NCBI GenBank assembly: GCA_037045185.1
Contig: JBAOHQ010000004.1
Span: 987,932 to 1,051,931, forward strand
DNA from: JAKOUY01 sp037045185
GTDB lineage: Bacteria; Actinomycetota; Acidimicrobiia; Acidimicrobiales; Ilumatobacteraceae
DNA: 64,000 bases
Direction: 5' to 3'
How positions within the stretch are numbered: position 1 is the first letter of the stretch; each line of letters starts with the position of its first letter. Below are positions 1 through 11,101 of the stretch, in pieces. Position numbers and translations under genes: made by a program. The notes beneath the pieces were generated by a model. That model was given only the letters and a program-made list of their open reading frames with translations. It had not been told where the DNA came from and searched no databases.

Positions 1-3000
1 CGGAGGCGACCACGGGCACGCCATCGGGCCCGACGGTGATCTCGGTGTAGCCGACCGGCGAGGCCACCGCGGCCGTGGCGTCCGTGCGGTACTGGTCGAC
101 GCCGAAGGCCACGCCGGCCTCGCGGCGCACGAACGCCGGCGCGGCGAGACGTTCGGCGTCGGTGAGCTCGAAGAAGTGGCCGTCCGGGAAGTCGTCGAGG
201 ACCGCCACGGTGGTGGCCGCCGACCCGCCAACGGTGGCCGCGGTGACCGCGAATCGGCGATCGCCGGCCGGGACGAAGGCGCCGACCCGATCGATGTCGC
301 GGTCCAGGTTGAGCGGCACCACACCCTGGCGCACCTCCAGGTGGCCGAGCGGGTGCAGGAGCAGGGTGTCACCGCCGCTCGCTGCGCTCCGCACGCCCAC
401 CAACTGGATCGCCGCGGGCGCCGGCTCCGCCCGCCAGCTGGCCGGGTTGGCGAGCCGGGCGACGATCTCGGCCACGACGTCGAGCGCCTCGGTGATGACA
501 TCGCCCGAACCGCCGACCAGCGTGCGGTCGAAGCCGACGGTGTAGTCCCACCACAGGATGCCGAAGGTGGCCTTGCCCGCCACCCGCAACGGGAGCGGAC
601 CCTCCAGCGTTCCCCGAACGTCAACCTTGAACAGGTTGCGGCTGCCCCGCTTGAGTTGCACGCCGGCTTGGAACTCGGCGAGGAAGTGCGGCGGCCACAG
701 CTGGATCAGCACGTCGAAGCCCACGTAGCCCTCGATGCTGAAGCCGTAGGCGGCTGCATACAGGGCGGCGCGGGCACCGAACTGGACGGTGTTCGAGGTG
801 AGCGCGAAGTAGGCCTCGACGGTCAGCTTCGGGTTGTCGCCAGCCGTCAACGCGATCGTGACTCGGGGCACCACGGGGAACCCGCTCGGGGGTCGGAACC
901 GTGGGTTGAAGCCGCCGACTGCCAGTGCGAAGCCCTCGCCCCTGGCGCGTCGGAAGGCGGCGGCGCCGGTGAGCACGAAGCGGCCGCACAGCATGGATTC
1001 GTAGAGCACGGCGTCGACGGCCATCGCTCCCGTGTCGAAGTCGAACACGCCCACGACGTCGAGGTTGAGACGCAGCACGGCGTCCTGGTCCTGCGGCAGG
1101 GCGGACGAGATCCGCCCGAGCACCAGCAGGCGCGACCGGTCGGCCACCGAGTCTCGCTCCAGCAGTAGGGCGAGGTCGGCGCGGATGATCGGGTGGCCGG
1201 CGCCGAAGAACAGCTTGACCATGATCCCGTAGCTGTGGACGCCCGCCTGCACCGGGAAGAACGTGCGTACGCGCGCTGACCAGCTCGGGCACGTGCTTCA
1301 CGGGATCTGCCGGGAACAGGATGTGGCGGAGCTGCCCGGTGGGCAGCGCGGCCCGTACCGCGGCAACGTCGAGGCGGCGGTCCGCGACGTAGATGAGCCC
1401 GAAGCCGTCAAAGGTCACGTAACCGGCCTGCAGGTCGAGGTGCTCGACGGTCCCGATGAGGATCATCGACGACTCGTCGGTCCCGTCGCGGTCCTTCGTC
1501 GACACCAGACCGATGCATGTCAACGTGACCCGCTTGCCGAGTTTCAGCACGAGGACGCCGATGTAGTCGCCGGTCGCCAGGTCGTGCTGAATCGAACCAC
1601 CGCCGCTCACCAGGCCGGTTTCGACGTTCACGGCGATGCCGAGCGGGGGAGCGGCACGCGCTCCGACGTCGACGACCCGCAGGTTGCGCTCGTCCGATGG
1701 CGTGATCGTGTCGGCGGTGGCCGCCAGCCCGAGTCGGTCGATTCGGAGGTACACCGGACCGAGCTGGGTGCTGAACGACACCAGCACCGCGGCGCTCGCG
1801 GCCCACCCGGTCGCCGGCGCCGTGGCCCTCCGGGCGCCGGCGCGGATCACGATCTCATGCACGTTGATGCCGAGCAGCCCGCCGCCCCCGAGGGGCAGCG
1901 TGGCCTCGAGTGTCGGGGGGCCGGCGCGCCCCGACGAGTCGAACGGCGGCTCGTCCCCGGCGGCATCGGTGGACGAGGGCGTGTGCACCTCGGAGATGAA
2001 GCCGACCTGCGAGTCGTAGCCGACCGCGAGCGCGATCGGTCGGCGGATCGGCCGGCCGCCGAGCAGCTTGCGCACGAACCCGTCGCTGGTGGCCCCGTCG
2101 ATGACGACGGCGGCCTTGTCGAGTCGGAACAGGATGCGTGCTCCCGTTCCGGACAGCGTGAGCACGGCCGCCATCGGCCCGAGCTCGAGGCGCGTGCCGG
2201 TGGGACGTGGCACCCGGTACGCCACGCCCGACTCGTTGGGGATCGCCGCCCACCCGACCGACACCTGCGAGGTGGCCGCGGTGGCGTTCACCTGCGAGTC
2301 GTCGCCCGAGATCAGCCACGACGCCCCGGCCTCGCTGCGGATGTCGACGCGGAAGCGCCACTCCGGATCGCCCTCGCCGTGATGTGGGTTGATCACCTGG
2401 TCGATCGTCATCTCACCGCCGAGGGAGAGGAACAGTTGGTGCGCACGGGCCGGGGTGCCGAGCCGGCGCGGCAGGTACAGCCAGCTCAGCCGCAGCTGCT
2501 GCTCGTCGTCCGCGGCGCCGCGTCGCAGCACGACCGAGACCATGCGGCCGGATACGACATCCGCGGCGGTGGGGCGCGCCGGCGAGTCGACGTCGAGGGC
2601 AGCGGCGTCCCAGCCGACGATGACGTCTCCCAGCAGGTTGTCTCCGTCGCCGTCCTTGATCTGGTCGATGACGGCGATCGCCGCGACCAGCCCGCGGATC
2701 AGTCCGTCGACGACCAGGAACGACGTGTCGCGTGCGGTGTTGAGCGTGCTGCCGCTGGCCCCGGGCGTGGTGTCGTCGAGGTCGTCGAGGGTGCGGCCGG
2801 GGTTCCAGACGAACGAGAAGATCGTGGCGAAGGCGTTGAGGAATCGGGCGTGGCCCCGCTCGCCCGGTCCGTGCGTCTCGGTCAGCTCGACGGCCGAGGC
2901 GATCGCCTGCAGCACCAGGAACCACTTCGGTGACTTCCGCCGCATGTAGCTGCTCGCCAGCAGATCGAGGAGGCCGAACACGAACGTGTCGCCGCGGCTC

Positions 3001-6000
3001 GGCCAGTCGGCGTCCCAGCCCTCGACCTGATCGATGATCGCCCCCAGCAGGATGGCCAGGTTGGTGACCGCCTCGGCGTCGGCCTGGCTGTCGGGGTCGA
3101 CGTGGTCGCGATAGAGGCGCACGGCGGTGAGCGGCGCCTCGGGCAGCTCCACCGCTTCGCCGGCGCCCGGCTTGCCGCCCAGGTCGTCGAGCACCGCGGC
3201 TCGGGTCTCCGGTCGCCCGAGGAGGTCGGCGGCGTCGCTGGCCAGGTCGGCGACGAGCCCGGCGAGCCGTTGAAGGATCGTTCGCTCACTCACGACGGGC
3301 TCGGCGCGGGGATCGGGAGCGGCCGGATCGCGGCGACGCGGCAGGCGGTCGGGCGGCGGTTCGTCGAGCGGACCAAGCGGTGCTGACTGCACGAGGAACG
3401 GGGCGAGCACCGGCAGCTGGGTCTCCGGGTCGGTGGCCGACGTGTACAGCTCCTGCACCGCGGTGATCGCACCGCCCGGATCGGTGGTGAACCGGCACAC
3501 GCCGAAGTTCGACCGGAACAGCATCTGGCGGGAGTTGCGCATGCGGTCGAGCGCCGACTGGTGGCGGGCCGCAATCGTCTGCAGTGCGCTCAACACCTGG
3601 TCGGGGTCGGCGAGCTGGGCCTCGACGGCCGCGTCGTCGATCGCCAGGGCGCGGATCGGGGCGGGTCGTTCGGCGTCTGGCCGCTGGTCGAGCAGCGGTT
3701 CGGCCCGCCAGCGCCAGTCGGGCGGGTGGGCCGGGTTGAGCCGCGTCGTCAGCTCCGGTCGGGGGTCGTCGGCGCTGTCGGGGTCGTTGTCGTCGAGCCA
3801 TCCGTGCGCGGGCAGCAGCACCGGGCTGCGCAGCAGCTTGGCCCTGGTGGCGGCGACGAGGTCGTTCTCGGTGCGCCCCTCGGGCAGCAGCACCAGGTCG
3901 TCGGCGGGCCGCTCCCACCCGAAGCGTTCGACGCCAATGCCCGCCCGCAGCAGCTCTTGCAGCAGCATCGCACTGCGGTCGAGTGCTCGCAGGTAGACGG
4001 GCATCACGTTCTTGAAACCGCTCGAGGTGAACTGGGCGATGCGCGCCGGTCGATCGGCGCTGCCACGCCAGTAGCTCATCACGTTGCCCGTCGAGTTGTG
4101 GACGTCTCCCGACAGCACGACCACGCGTTGGTATTCGGCGAGCCGTTCGAGCAAGTGCTCGTAGGCCAGCGGTTCGAGCGCCCATGTTTCGAGGGCATCC
4201 GGGTTCGTGCCTGGCATGCGCCGCGACCCGCTCACCCGGTCCTGGGCCCGCTCACTTGCCTTGGCGAGATCGAAGATGCGGTAGATGGCGGGCGCCACCA
4301 CCTCGTCGAGCACCCCCGGGCCGATCACTTGGAGTGGGGCTACCACGATCAGGACGTCGCGGCCGGCGGGGAGGGGCGGGCGCGGCAGCTGGTCGACGAG
4401 CGCATCCGGCGAAACGTTGCCGGGCGGGCCGATCTCGGCCGCGTAGGAGCGACGAGTGCGGTTGTCCAGCGCCACCACCCGGTGCCTGGGGCCGTCGACG
4501 CTGAAGTGCCACGTGAGTGGCGGGCGCACCGCCCGGAACCGGCCGTCCGGGTCGGGCTGGTTGTCCAGGTCGTGGCCGAACATCGTGGCCAGCGCAGTGA
4601 ACGTGGCCGGGTCCGGCCCGTGGCGCTGGCCCGTGGGGAAGTACTGCGGAGCGCGCACGAGCAGGTCACCCGGTAGCTGGCCCCCGAGGTCGGGGTGCTG
4701 GTCGTCGGTCGCCTGGTCGTACCGTCGCGGATCGTTGCCCCAGTCTTGGAACAGCGCATAGGCGAGCATGCCGTTCGCCAGGATGACCTGGCCGAGGGTG
4801 GAGCCCAGCACCCGGCGGCGCCACATCGGGCTGAGGAACAGGTCGTCGGTGAGGTCGTGATCGTCGAGGATCATGTAGGTCGGCACGTTGGCCAAGACCC
4901 GCTGCACCTTGCCAAGCCCGAGCAGGAAGTCGCGGTGCACCCGGTGGCTGTGGCCCAGCGACCGGCTGGCCTCTTCGGCCGTGCTGGCGCCCTGCCCACG
5001 TGTGGCGAGGGTGTCCTTGTCGGCATAGAGGTGCTCGGGGATGCGTTCCGGGTACTCGGGCTCGGGGAGGGAGATCGGACCGAGCTCGGCGGGTTCGTCG
5101 AGCCATCGGAGCTGACTGGGCCCGCTGTCCCCGATCCGATGTACCGAGGCGTTGGGGATCAGCTCACCCCACGCCGCGGGACTCCAGACCATCAGGTGGA
5201 GGGCGGCGAACTCGCCGAAGGAGACCAGGTGGTTGGCGCCGTCGGTGCTCGTGAACTGGGCGTTGCGCTGGATCACGTCAAGCCGCTGGCCCACCGGGAA
5301 GTGCGCCGCGCCGGCCGGGAGGTCACCGTCGGCGATGCCCTCGGCGTCGGTCTCCGGCGCGTACGACGCGGTCGGGTCGGTCGGGTCGGGTTGTGTCCCG
5401 GCAGGCCGGCGCAGCACGCGATCGACCTTGACCCGTTCGATGGGCGGTCCCGTCCCGCCGTCGCGGCCGATCAGCTCGACGCCAAGTTCGGCGACGCGCA
5501 GCATCATCAGGGAATCGACGTCGTCCGCGTAGATCTGGTCGCCGCCAAGGAACAGCTGGTGGAGTCGAGCCCGCGGATCGGCGACGCTGGTGACGAGCAG
5601 GTCGTCGATCCAGGCGAGCGCGTCGCCGTCGTCGTAGCCGGGTCGCCGGCAGGAGCCGTACGCGAGCCGCAAGTGGTCGAAGCTCAGACGGAGGCAGGGC
5701 GAAGCTCGGGAGCATCCGGTCGTCGAATCCGAGTGGCGGTATCTCGACGCCGTTGACGGTACGTGTGGCGAGCATCCCACGCTCACCCAGCCCGAGCACC
5801 TCGCCCCCGGCGTTGATCAGGACGTCGTAGGAGTACAAGCGGTCGGGTTGAAACATCTTGCCCGATGCCGGTGGAATCCGTGCCGTGACCAGCCCCAGAT
5901 AGAGATGCTCGCCCATCCTGATGGCCTCGCCCCCGGGTCGTGGCGGCGGCAGGGATGGATCCGGCGGGTCGTCGCTGCTGGCGAACACCGGATTGGTCGT

Positions 6001-6132
6001 GTCGTGGGCCACCCGGCCCTCCCACACCCGCAGCTCCAGCGCGGCCGGTTCGCTGAACGCCATCCAGACCGCGACCAGTCCAGGATCGACTCGTCGCAGG
6101 ATCGGTCCGGCGAGGATGAGTGGCAGGTCCAT
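1..6132 (-). pseudogene. PhoD-like metallophosphatase / DUF6603-type giant protein, two frameshifts, 3' end off window
   Basis: One long minus-strand gene in three reading frames. The N-terminal part (6132 to about 5690) begins MDLPLILAGPILRR and resembles the leading domain of PhoD-family phosphatases. A frameshift near 5690 leads into a long frame (about 5690 to 1262) carrying metallophosphatase motifs: GGDQIYADD near 5545, LDDHDLTDD near 4860 and LSGDVHNS near 4100. These are the metal-binding Asp/His blocks of PhoD-type alkaline phosphatases. A second frameshift near 1260 moves the frame again; the reading from about 1262 down to base 1 is a plausible beta-rich protein (FFGAGHPIIRADLALLLERD) that I associate with DUF6603. 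The reconstructed product exceeds 2000 residues. No signal peptide is seen. Role unknown: a large phosphoesterase/phosphodiesterase-like protein is inferred. The shifts could be real decay or assembly errors. Confidence 0.65.
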
Positions 6133-6272
6133 GCGTACCCCCTCGGGCCAGCAGTGCGCCGCATGCTACACGTGCCAGCGATGGCCCTCGTCCGAGCGCC
6201 CGAGCGCGTCGCCGCCGCCCACCGCCACCGTGCGCACGCCAGCGCTGACACGAAAACGTCCAAGCGCGAAAG

Positions 6273-6316
6273 GACCCCAGCCGAGCTGGGGTCTTCGGTG
6301 GGCGAGGGGGACTTGA
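6273..6316 (-). repeat. Duplicated tRNA-Leu 3' end plus terminator hairpin (left end of island, att-like)
   Basis: Read on the minus strand this is the last ~20 nt of a tRNA-Leu (T-arm 3' half and acceptor strand, CTCGCCCAC) followed by an ACCCCAGC/GCTGGGGT hairpin. It matches 30810-30856, where the intact tRNA-Leu(CAG) ends, in the same orientation, with a few mismatches and one missing G in the G-run. A tRNA 3'-end duplication in direct orientation is the usual mark of tRNA-targeted integration. No 5' tRNA half is present here. The rest of 6133-6530 holds no convincing gene. Confidence 0.6.
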
Positions 6317-6547
6317 GCAGAAGAATCGTTAGAAGTGGGGCCGATGCGTGGGTAGTCGCTCGGTATTCGACCGGACTCACGCGTAACCCGGAACCCTCTC
6401 GGACGGGTTGACCCCGCGATCAGTTCGCTGGTCCCCGACACGATGACCACCGGGGAGCTCGGAGCTGCGCACTACGTGAACGTTCGGAACTCGTGGCGGG
6501 CAAACATGCGTTCGCCAGATGCTCCAGAGATGGACGAGGACAGCCGA

Positions 6548-7500
6548 ATGAGCGAGCGACCCGAACCGTACGGGTCGGCTCACGATCTCCCATCGTTCGT
6601 CGAGATGCGGCAGCAGCTCCGCCTCCTGAAGGGTGTGACGCGTGTTGTGATGCGGGACAAGCGGGCGGAGATCATCCGACTGGAGCGTCAGATGGAGGAG
6701 ATGGCTGACAGGGTCGACGCGTTCTACGACCGACTCGGCTCGCGGGCGCGTGATGCCGAAAAGATGGTCGCTTGGGACAGCGTGACAGGCCACCACCTCG
6801 GACTTACCAACGCCCTCACGCCGTTCCTGAAGACCATCAAGAAGCGCGTTGACGACGAAGTCTTCGAACTCCACCGCCAGGGGATCGTTCACGGGTCCGT
6901 GACTGACTTCAACAACGCCGTCGTCGCTACGAAGGCATGGAACCTCCTGTTCGCTGTCGTCGATTGGAGCATCGCAACCGCGAAGAAGGTGAAAGACGAC
7001 GAGAAGCGCCCGGAGCCCGGCTGGAGGGAGACACTGAGCTCACTCGCCGAGTACGGCCGCAGGAAGAAGGCGCGGGATCAGTTCGCTCCCTGGACTGTCA
7101 CGCTGCTAGTCAGACCTCCGAGGAAGATGAGGTAGTGCTGCAAACGCGGGCGTTCGTTGACGCATGGCAGAAGAAGCAGTGGGGGCGCATCGTGCCGCTC
7201 ATGCCGCCTCAGCTGATCAGTATGAAGAGTCCGGGCGAAGCAGCCGAGTATGCCAAGTCGTGGTTCGACGCCCACGAGATCGGGGCCGTCCAGATCGACC
7301 GTGTGGAGTACACGCAGTCGAGCGTCGCGGAGATTCGAGACTGTGCGACTATCGATGGAGTCAGCGGGGACCTGAGGCTCCGCTGGGTGTACTTCGACTC
7401 CGGCGGTGAACTCGCTATCAACGGTGAGGCGGGGACCTGGCATCTCGCCGTCGTCGCACCAAACACCTACCTCGTCGATGACGACGCGAGACTCACCTGA
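6548..7500 (+). pseudogene. Unknown protein, apparently one gene split by a frameshift near 7100
   Basis: The first frame (ATG at 6548, or 6530/6506; no clear ribosome site) encodes a helical segment with a coiled-coil-like stretch (RLERQMEEMADRVDAFYDRL) and ends at 7135 after KKARDQFAPW. A second frame, open to 7500, continues naturally from about 7095 with SEEDEVVLQTRAFVDAWQKK and a small alpha/beta domain that looks NTF2-like. Neither half has its own start near the junction, so a single-base shift in one ~317-residue protein is the simplest reading. Family not recognised. It lies just inside the left end of the tRNA-Leu island. Function unknown. Confidence 0.45.
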
Positions 7501-7641
7501 CCTTGCCCGTCTCCGACCGCTGAAGGCATTCAAAGCGCCGCGTCGCTCTAGACGAACACACCTCGCAGGCCAGCGACCTGGCCGGACAGAACCGGATTCG
7601 CCTGACAAGTGCTACACTTTCCTCGCACAAGGAGCGACGTC

Positions 7642-8235
7642 ATGACACCACCCTCGAGCGCAGTAAGAGACTGGGTCATGGCGCGCACTCCAGGCACGTA
7701 CTTCACGACAGCCGACGTTCCAGGCACGCACGGGGCCGTTGACTCTGCACTGTCGCGGCTGGCTGTGGCGGAGGGGCCGATCCAGCGCGTGCGTCAGGGC
7801 GTGTACTGGCGCACGGCGGCGCCGACCCGCTTCGGCACCGCCAAGCCTGATCCGGTGCAGGTTGCACTCGTCGCCGCTGGCGCCGGTGCCGGGCCAGCGG
7901 GCGCGTCAGCGGCCAACGCGGTCGGACTCTCGACACAGATCCCCCGGCAACCTCACATCGCCGTTGTCGGTCGGGCGCCGAAGGGGTTGCACGGCGTTCA
8001 CATCACGGCACGAGCAAACGCTCACCGGGTGCTACTGAGCCCGACCGAGGTCGCCGTGCTCGAAAGCGTGCGCGACTTCGATCGCTACGCAGAGGTTCCG
8101 TGGCCGCGGGCACGGCAACGTCTCCGCAAGCTCGCCGCCACCGGCGCGATCGACCTGACGAAGGTGGCGGTCGTCGCCGGCCACGAGCGCAGCGCTGGTC
8201 TTCAGGACCGCATCGCCGACTTGGTTGGCGCGTGA
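7642..8235 (+). CDS. abiEi: AbiEi family antitoxin (type IV toxin-antitoxin)
   Basis: 197 residues from ATG 7642, preceded by an AAGGAGCG ribosome site. The N-terminal half is a winged-helix region (TYFTTADVPGTHGAVDSALSRL, VRQGVYWR) typical of AbiEi-like antitoxins that repress their own operon. The C-terminal half carries the SAANAVGLSTQ and LSPTEVAVLESVRDF segments seen in DUF6088/AbiEi proteins. Its stop overlaps the GTG start of the downstream AbiEii-like toxin gene (GTGA), as expected for an abiE operon. A possible -10 box (TACACT, 7611-7616) lies just upstream. Intact, and no frameshift is seen. Confidence 0.85.
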   Translation: MTPPSSAVRDWVMARTPGTYFTTADVPGTHGAVDSALSRLAVAEGPIQRVRQGVYWRTAAPTRFGTAKPDPVQVALVAAGAGAGPAGASAANAVGLSTQIPRQPHIAVVGRAPKGLHGVHITARANAHRVLLSPTEVAVLESVRDFDRYAEVPWPRARQRLRKLAATGAIDLTKVAVVAGHERSAGLQDRIADLVGA

Positions 8236-9167
8236 CCGGGTACGTGCGCGACTCCCCGGCTGAGTTCGAGGCGCTACGGGACTCCACGTCCGAGCGGCTC
8301 GGCGTCGATCGGGGCGCGGTCGAGAAGGACTACTGGGCAACCGAAGTCCTCCGCTCGGCATGCACGGTGGACGTCGGCGTCGAGGGCGTCGTGTTCAAGG
8401 GTGGGACGAGTCTGTCGAAGGCATTCGGCCTCATCGAACGCTTCTCGGAGAACGTCGATCTGCTCGTCGTGACGACGGCCACCGGAAACGCGCTGAAGCG
8501 GACTCTGCGCGGAGTGGCTGATCGAGTGTCGGCCGACCTCGGCATCGAGTACGACCGGGAACGCGAGGGCAGCGGGTACCTCAACGCTCGGTTCGCCTAT
8601 CCGACGGCGAGCCCTGTGTCGTTCTTGACGAGCGGCGTCCTGCTGGAGATGGGATCACGAGGCGGTCCTACACCGAACGAGGTCCGATCGGTCGGCTCAC
8701 TGATGTCAGAAGCCGCCGCCGTGATCGACCCGACCGCCGAGCGCGACTTCGCCGACCTCACGCGCTTCGAGGTCACGGTCTTGGCTCCCGAGCGAACCCT
8801 CGCCGAGAAGCTGGCCTTCCTCCACCACCGCGCAACCGTGGGCGACGTCGAGACACTCCGGCGCGGGGCACGTCACCTCTACGACGTCGCACTGGTGCTG
8901 CGCTCAGAGCGCGTTCGTGACGCGCTCGCAGATGGCGAGATGGCGTCACTGATGGTCGACGTCGACGCCCGCAGCGAGGCGGCCGGCTGGCCGTACACCC
9001 CGAGGCCTGAGGTGGGCTTCGCTGCCAGCCCAATGTTCGCACCGACCTCGGCAATTCACGAGGCACTCGAAGAGGGGTTTGCCGATCTGCGCGAGCTCGT
9101 CTGGGGCGAACTGCCCACCGTCGGCGAGGCAATCGAAGTCGTGCGCACGAGCGCCGAGCTGCTGTGA
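8232..9167 (+). CDS. abiEii: AbiEii-type nucleotidyltransferase toxin (DUF1814)
   Basis: 311 residues from GTG 8232, overlapping the abiEi stop. The DNA polymerase beta-like fold is marked by KGGTSLSKAFGLIERFSENVDL (residues 56-77), the GGTxLSK...FSEDhD active-site block of AbiEii nucleotidyltransferases, and by ERTLAEKLAFLHHR further on. AbiEii toxins bind GTP and modify RNA to arrest growth after phage infection. Oddity: the usual FSEDID is FSENVD here, so the first metal-binding Asp is Asn74 while Asp76 remains. The enzyme may be attenuated or use another acid. An IS3 remnant begins within ~20 bp of the stop. Confidence 0.85.
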   Translation: MTGYVRDSPAEFEALRDSTSERLGVDRGAVEKDYWATEVLRSACTVDVGVEGVVFKGGTSLSKAFGLIERFSENVDLLVVTTATGNALKRTLRGVADRVSADLGIEYDREREGSGYLNARFAYPTASPVSFLTSGVLLEMGSRGGPTPNEVRSVGSLMSEAAAVIDPTAERDFADLTRFEVTVLAPERTLAEKLAFLHHRATVGDVETLRRGARHLYDVALVLRSERVRDALADGEMASLMVDVDARSEAAGWPYTPRPEVGFAASPMFAPTSAIHEALEEGFADLRELVWGELPTVGEAIEVVRTSAELL

Positions 9168-9177
9168 GGGGCTAACG

Positions 9178-9460
9178 GCTGCCCAATGACATTCATGAGG
9201 CGGGCGACCTGATCCCGGCCGACGTCGTGGCCGGCACGACGGGCGGCCTTCCAGAGCTTGTGCGCGCCGTAGACCTTGCGGTTCGCGACCCACAGCACCA
9301 TCAACACCTGGATCAGCACCGCGTCACGCACCGCCCTCGCCGACGGAGCGAACTGACGCTTCTTCGCCGCGTAGTACGTGCTCGGAGCGATCTGCAACAC
9401 ACGGCAGATCGGCTCGACTCCGAACTCGTCACGATGCTCGTCGACGAACGCGACGATCAC
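9178..9460 (-). pseudogene. IS3 transposase OrfB, N-terminal fragment
   Basis: Reads MIVAFVDEHRDEFGVEPICR, then STYYAAKKR and RAGHDVGRDQVARLM, the N-terminal HTH_21-type region of IS3 OrfB. Similarity stops after RLMN near 9190, and the catalytic core is absent. The overlapping OrfA tail (AELDRPSK then stop at about 9471) lies in the neighbouring frame, consistent with the programmed -1 frameshift that normally fuses OrfA and OrfB. Confidence 0.75.
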
Positions 9461-9484
9461 TTCGATGGGCGGTCGAGCTCCGCC

Positions 9485-10791
9485 ATTCTCCTATGTCAAG
9501 CGCTTGTTCCTCAGGCAGCGATTGCTGCTGGCTGAGTGGGCTGTGAGGCGTGTCGTTGGTGGTCGAGGCGGAGCCTGCGGAACACTTCGTCGGACAGGTG
9601 TCGGCGTAGCGCCCGGATTGCGCTGGTCTTGGTGTCGCCGCGTTCGATGCGTCGCAGCATGTACTCGCGGCCGGGACCGACGCCTCGCCATTGGGTGATT
9701 GCGATGCGGTGAACGGCGGCGTTGACCTGTCGATTGCCGCCGCGGCTCAGGCGGAATCGTTCGCTTCCTGTCCACACAGGAATCGGCGCGGTGCCGTTCC
9801 ATCGGGCGTAGGCGGCGTTGGAACGGAACCGGTCGACTCCGGCGGTCTCAGCAACGATCTTGGCTGCCGAGAGCACCCCACAGCCGGGAAGCTCGAGCAG
9901 GCTCGGGGCGAGGCGGCGGACGATCAAGGTGATCTCACGTTCCAGCTCGTTGGCTCGCCGGGTGAGCGCGCGAATGCGGCCGACCAACTCGGCTGCAATC
10001 TTGGCGACCGGGCCTCCGGCCACGCTCAGGCGCCGGTCGAGGTCATCGAGCACCACAGCGCGCTTGAGCGCCGAGCGGATGATGACGTGCTCGGGCATCA
10101 GCTCGTGGAGATGCCAGCGAAGCCGTGATTGCATGCGGGTTCGCTCGGCGACGAGATCATCGCGATGATCGACCAGCAGCTTCACCTGGCGAGCTTCACC
10201 GTCAAGCCGGGCGACCGGCAGATCAGGCTCGCGGAGCGCTGCTCGGGCGACCGACATCGCGTCGATCGGGTCGGACTTGCCGACCTCGCGTGCGCCGCGC
10301 CGTTCGCCAGCCATCGGTTCGCGGTGGAACCCGCAGCACCGCTTCGCCGCCACGCAGCAGGTCGTTCTCCAGCCGGCGGGTCAAGTGCCGACAGTCCTCC
10401 AACGCCCCCCCCACGTCCGAGATGGCCACTTCGCCGCCCACGCCAGCGCCTCAAGGTGCCCGTCGGTTGTCGCTGCGACCGTGGTCTCGGCGACCTTGCG
10501 GCCAACCTCATCGACGGCGACGAAGGTGTGCGTCCGCTTGTGCGAATCGCCTCCGATGGTGATCATGTGTCCTACCTCCTGTTGGTAGTGCTTCACGAGG
10601 TGCGCAGGACCTGTCGATGGACACGCGTTTGTTCAGGTGCTCGACCGGGCTCCTATCAAGCCACACCGGCAGGCCCTGACGCGCCCGGCGGAGCCGCACA
10701 TCGCGGAAACGGCCACTACCGAAGCAGGGCACCGAACAAACGAGCGAACCCCGCCGGGCACCCTCACGATGACACAAACCCGAAAAAGCTG
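9485..10791 (-). mobile_element. IS110-family insertion inside the IS3 element
   Basis: A 1307-bp insertion between the OrfA and OrfB parts of the IS3. The flanks 9475-9484 and 10792-10800 join to give an uninterrupted IS3 reading. There are no terminal inverted repeats, as usual for IS110. On the coding strand the ends read GGGTTTGTGTCATC and CTTGACATAGGAG; the second IS110 at 17199-18652 shares the TTGACA-type end. About 225 bp upstream of the transposase (10567-10791) are non-coding, where IS110 elements encode their bridge RNA. Confidence 0.75.
9511..10566 (-). pseudogene. IS110 transposase (DEDD N-terminal + Transposase_20), frameshifted
   Basis: The N-terminus (ATG 10566) reads MITIGGDSHKRTHTFVAVDE, the RuvC-like DEDD start of IS110 transposases. 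The reading moves to a second frame (EDCRHLTRRLENDLLRGGEA) near 10400 and a third near 10320 (REVGKSDPIDAMSVARAAL), which stays open to 9511. The C-terminal helix-hairpin-helix block (LLELPGCGVLSAAKIVAETAG) and the catalytic-Ser region (RWNGTAPIPVWTGSERFRLS, SRGGNRQVNAAVHR) are present. Two shifts within ~100 bp make it inactive as read. Confidence 0.8.
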
Positions 10792-11101
10792 CCGCGTCCG
10801 ACAAGATCGCGTTCGTGCGCCGCAGCTCGCGGTTCTCCTGCTCGAGCTCGCGGGCCCGTTGCTCCAACTCTCGGACCCGCTGTGCGTCCGGGCCGGCCAA
10901 CCCGTCACGGGCGTCCGCATCCGCGACCCACTTGCGGACCGACTCGACGCCGTAGCCGAGCTGCTTCGCAACGCGCTGCACGGTCCCGTGAACGGTGCCG
11001 AGCTCCTTGCGGAGCTGACGCACCAACCGGACCGCATGATCCTTCTCCGACTCGGTGTACCGACGCGTCGTCGGCTTCCCCGGTGACTTCTCTCGTGGCA
11101 T
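10787..11101 (-). pseudogene. IS3 transposase OrfA, 3' end interrupted by IS110
   Basis: From ATG 11101 (GGAG upstream) it reads MPREKSPGKPTTRRYTESEK with a helix-turn-helix (GTVQRVAKQLGYGVESVRKW) and the leucine-zipper-like tail RELEQRARELEQENRELRR, ending NAILSDAAAF at the IS110 junction. The slippery run TTTTTC expected for the OrfA/OrfB frameshift is at the junction. Confidence 0.75.

Noticed and set aside
1263..2933. Long plus-strand reading frame opposite the metallophosphatase gene
   Set aside because: Composition (Gly/Arg/His/Asp-rich, no motifs) is that of an antisense shadow in GC-rich DNA; the minus strand carries clear motifs.
3561..5756. Two further plus-strand reading frames of 353-371 codons
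   Set aside because: Antisense to the PhoD-like domain and without recognisable domains.
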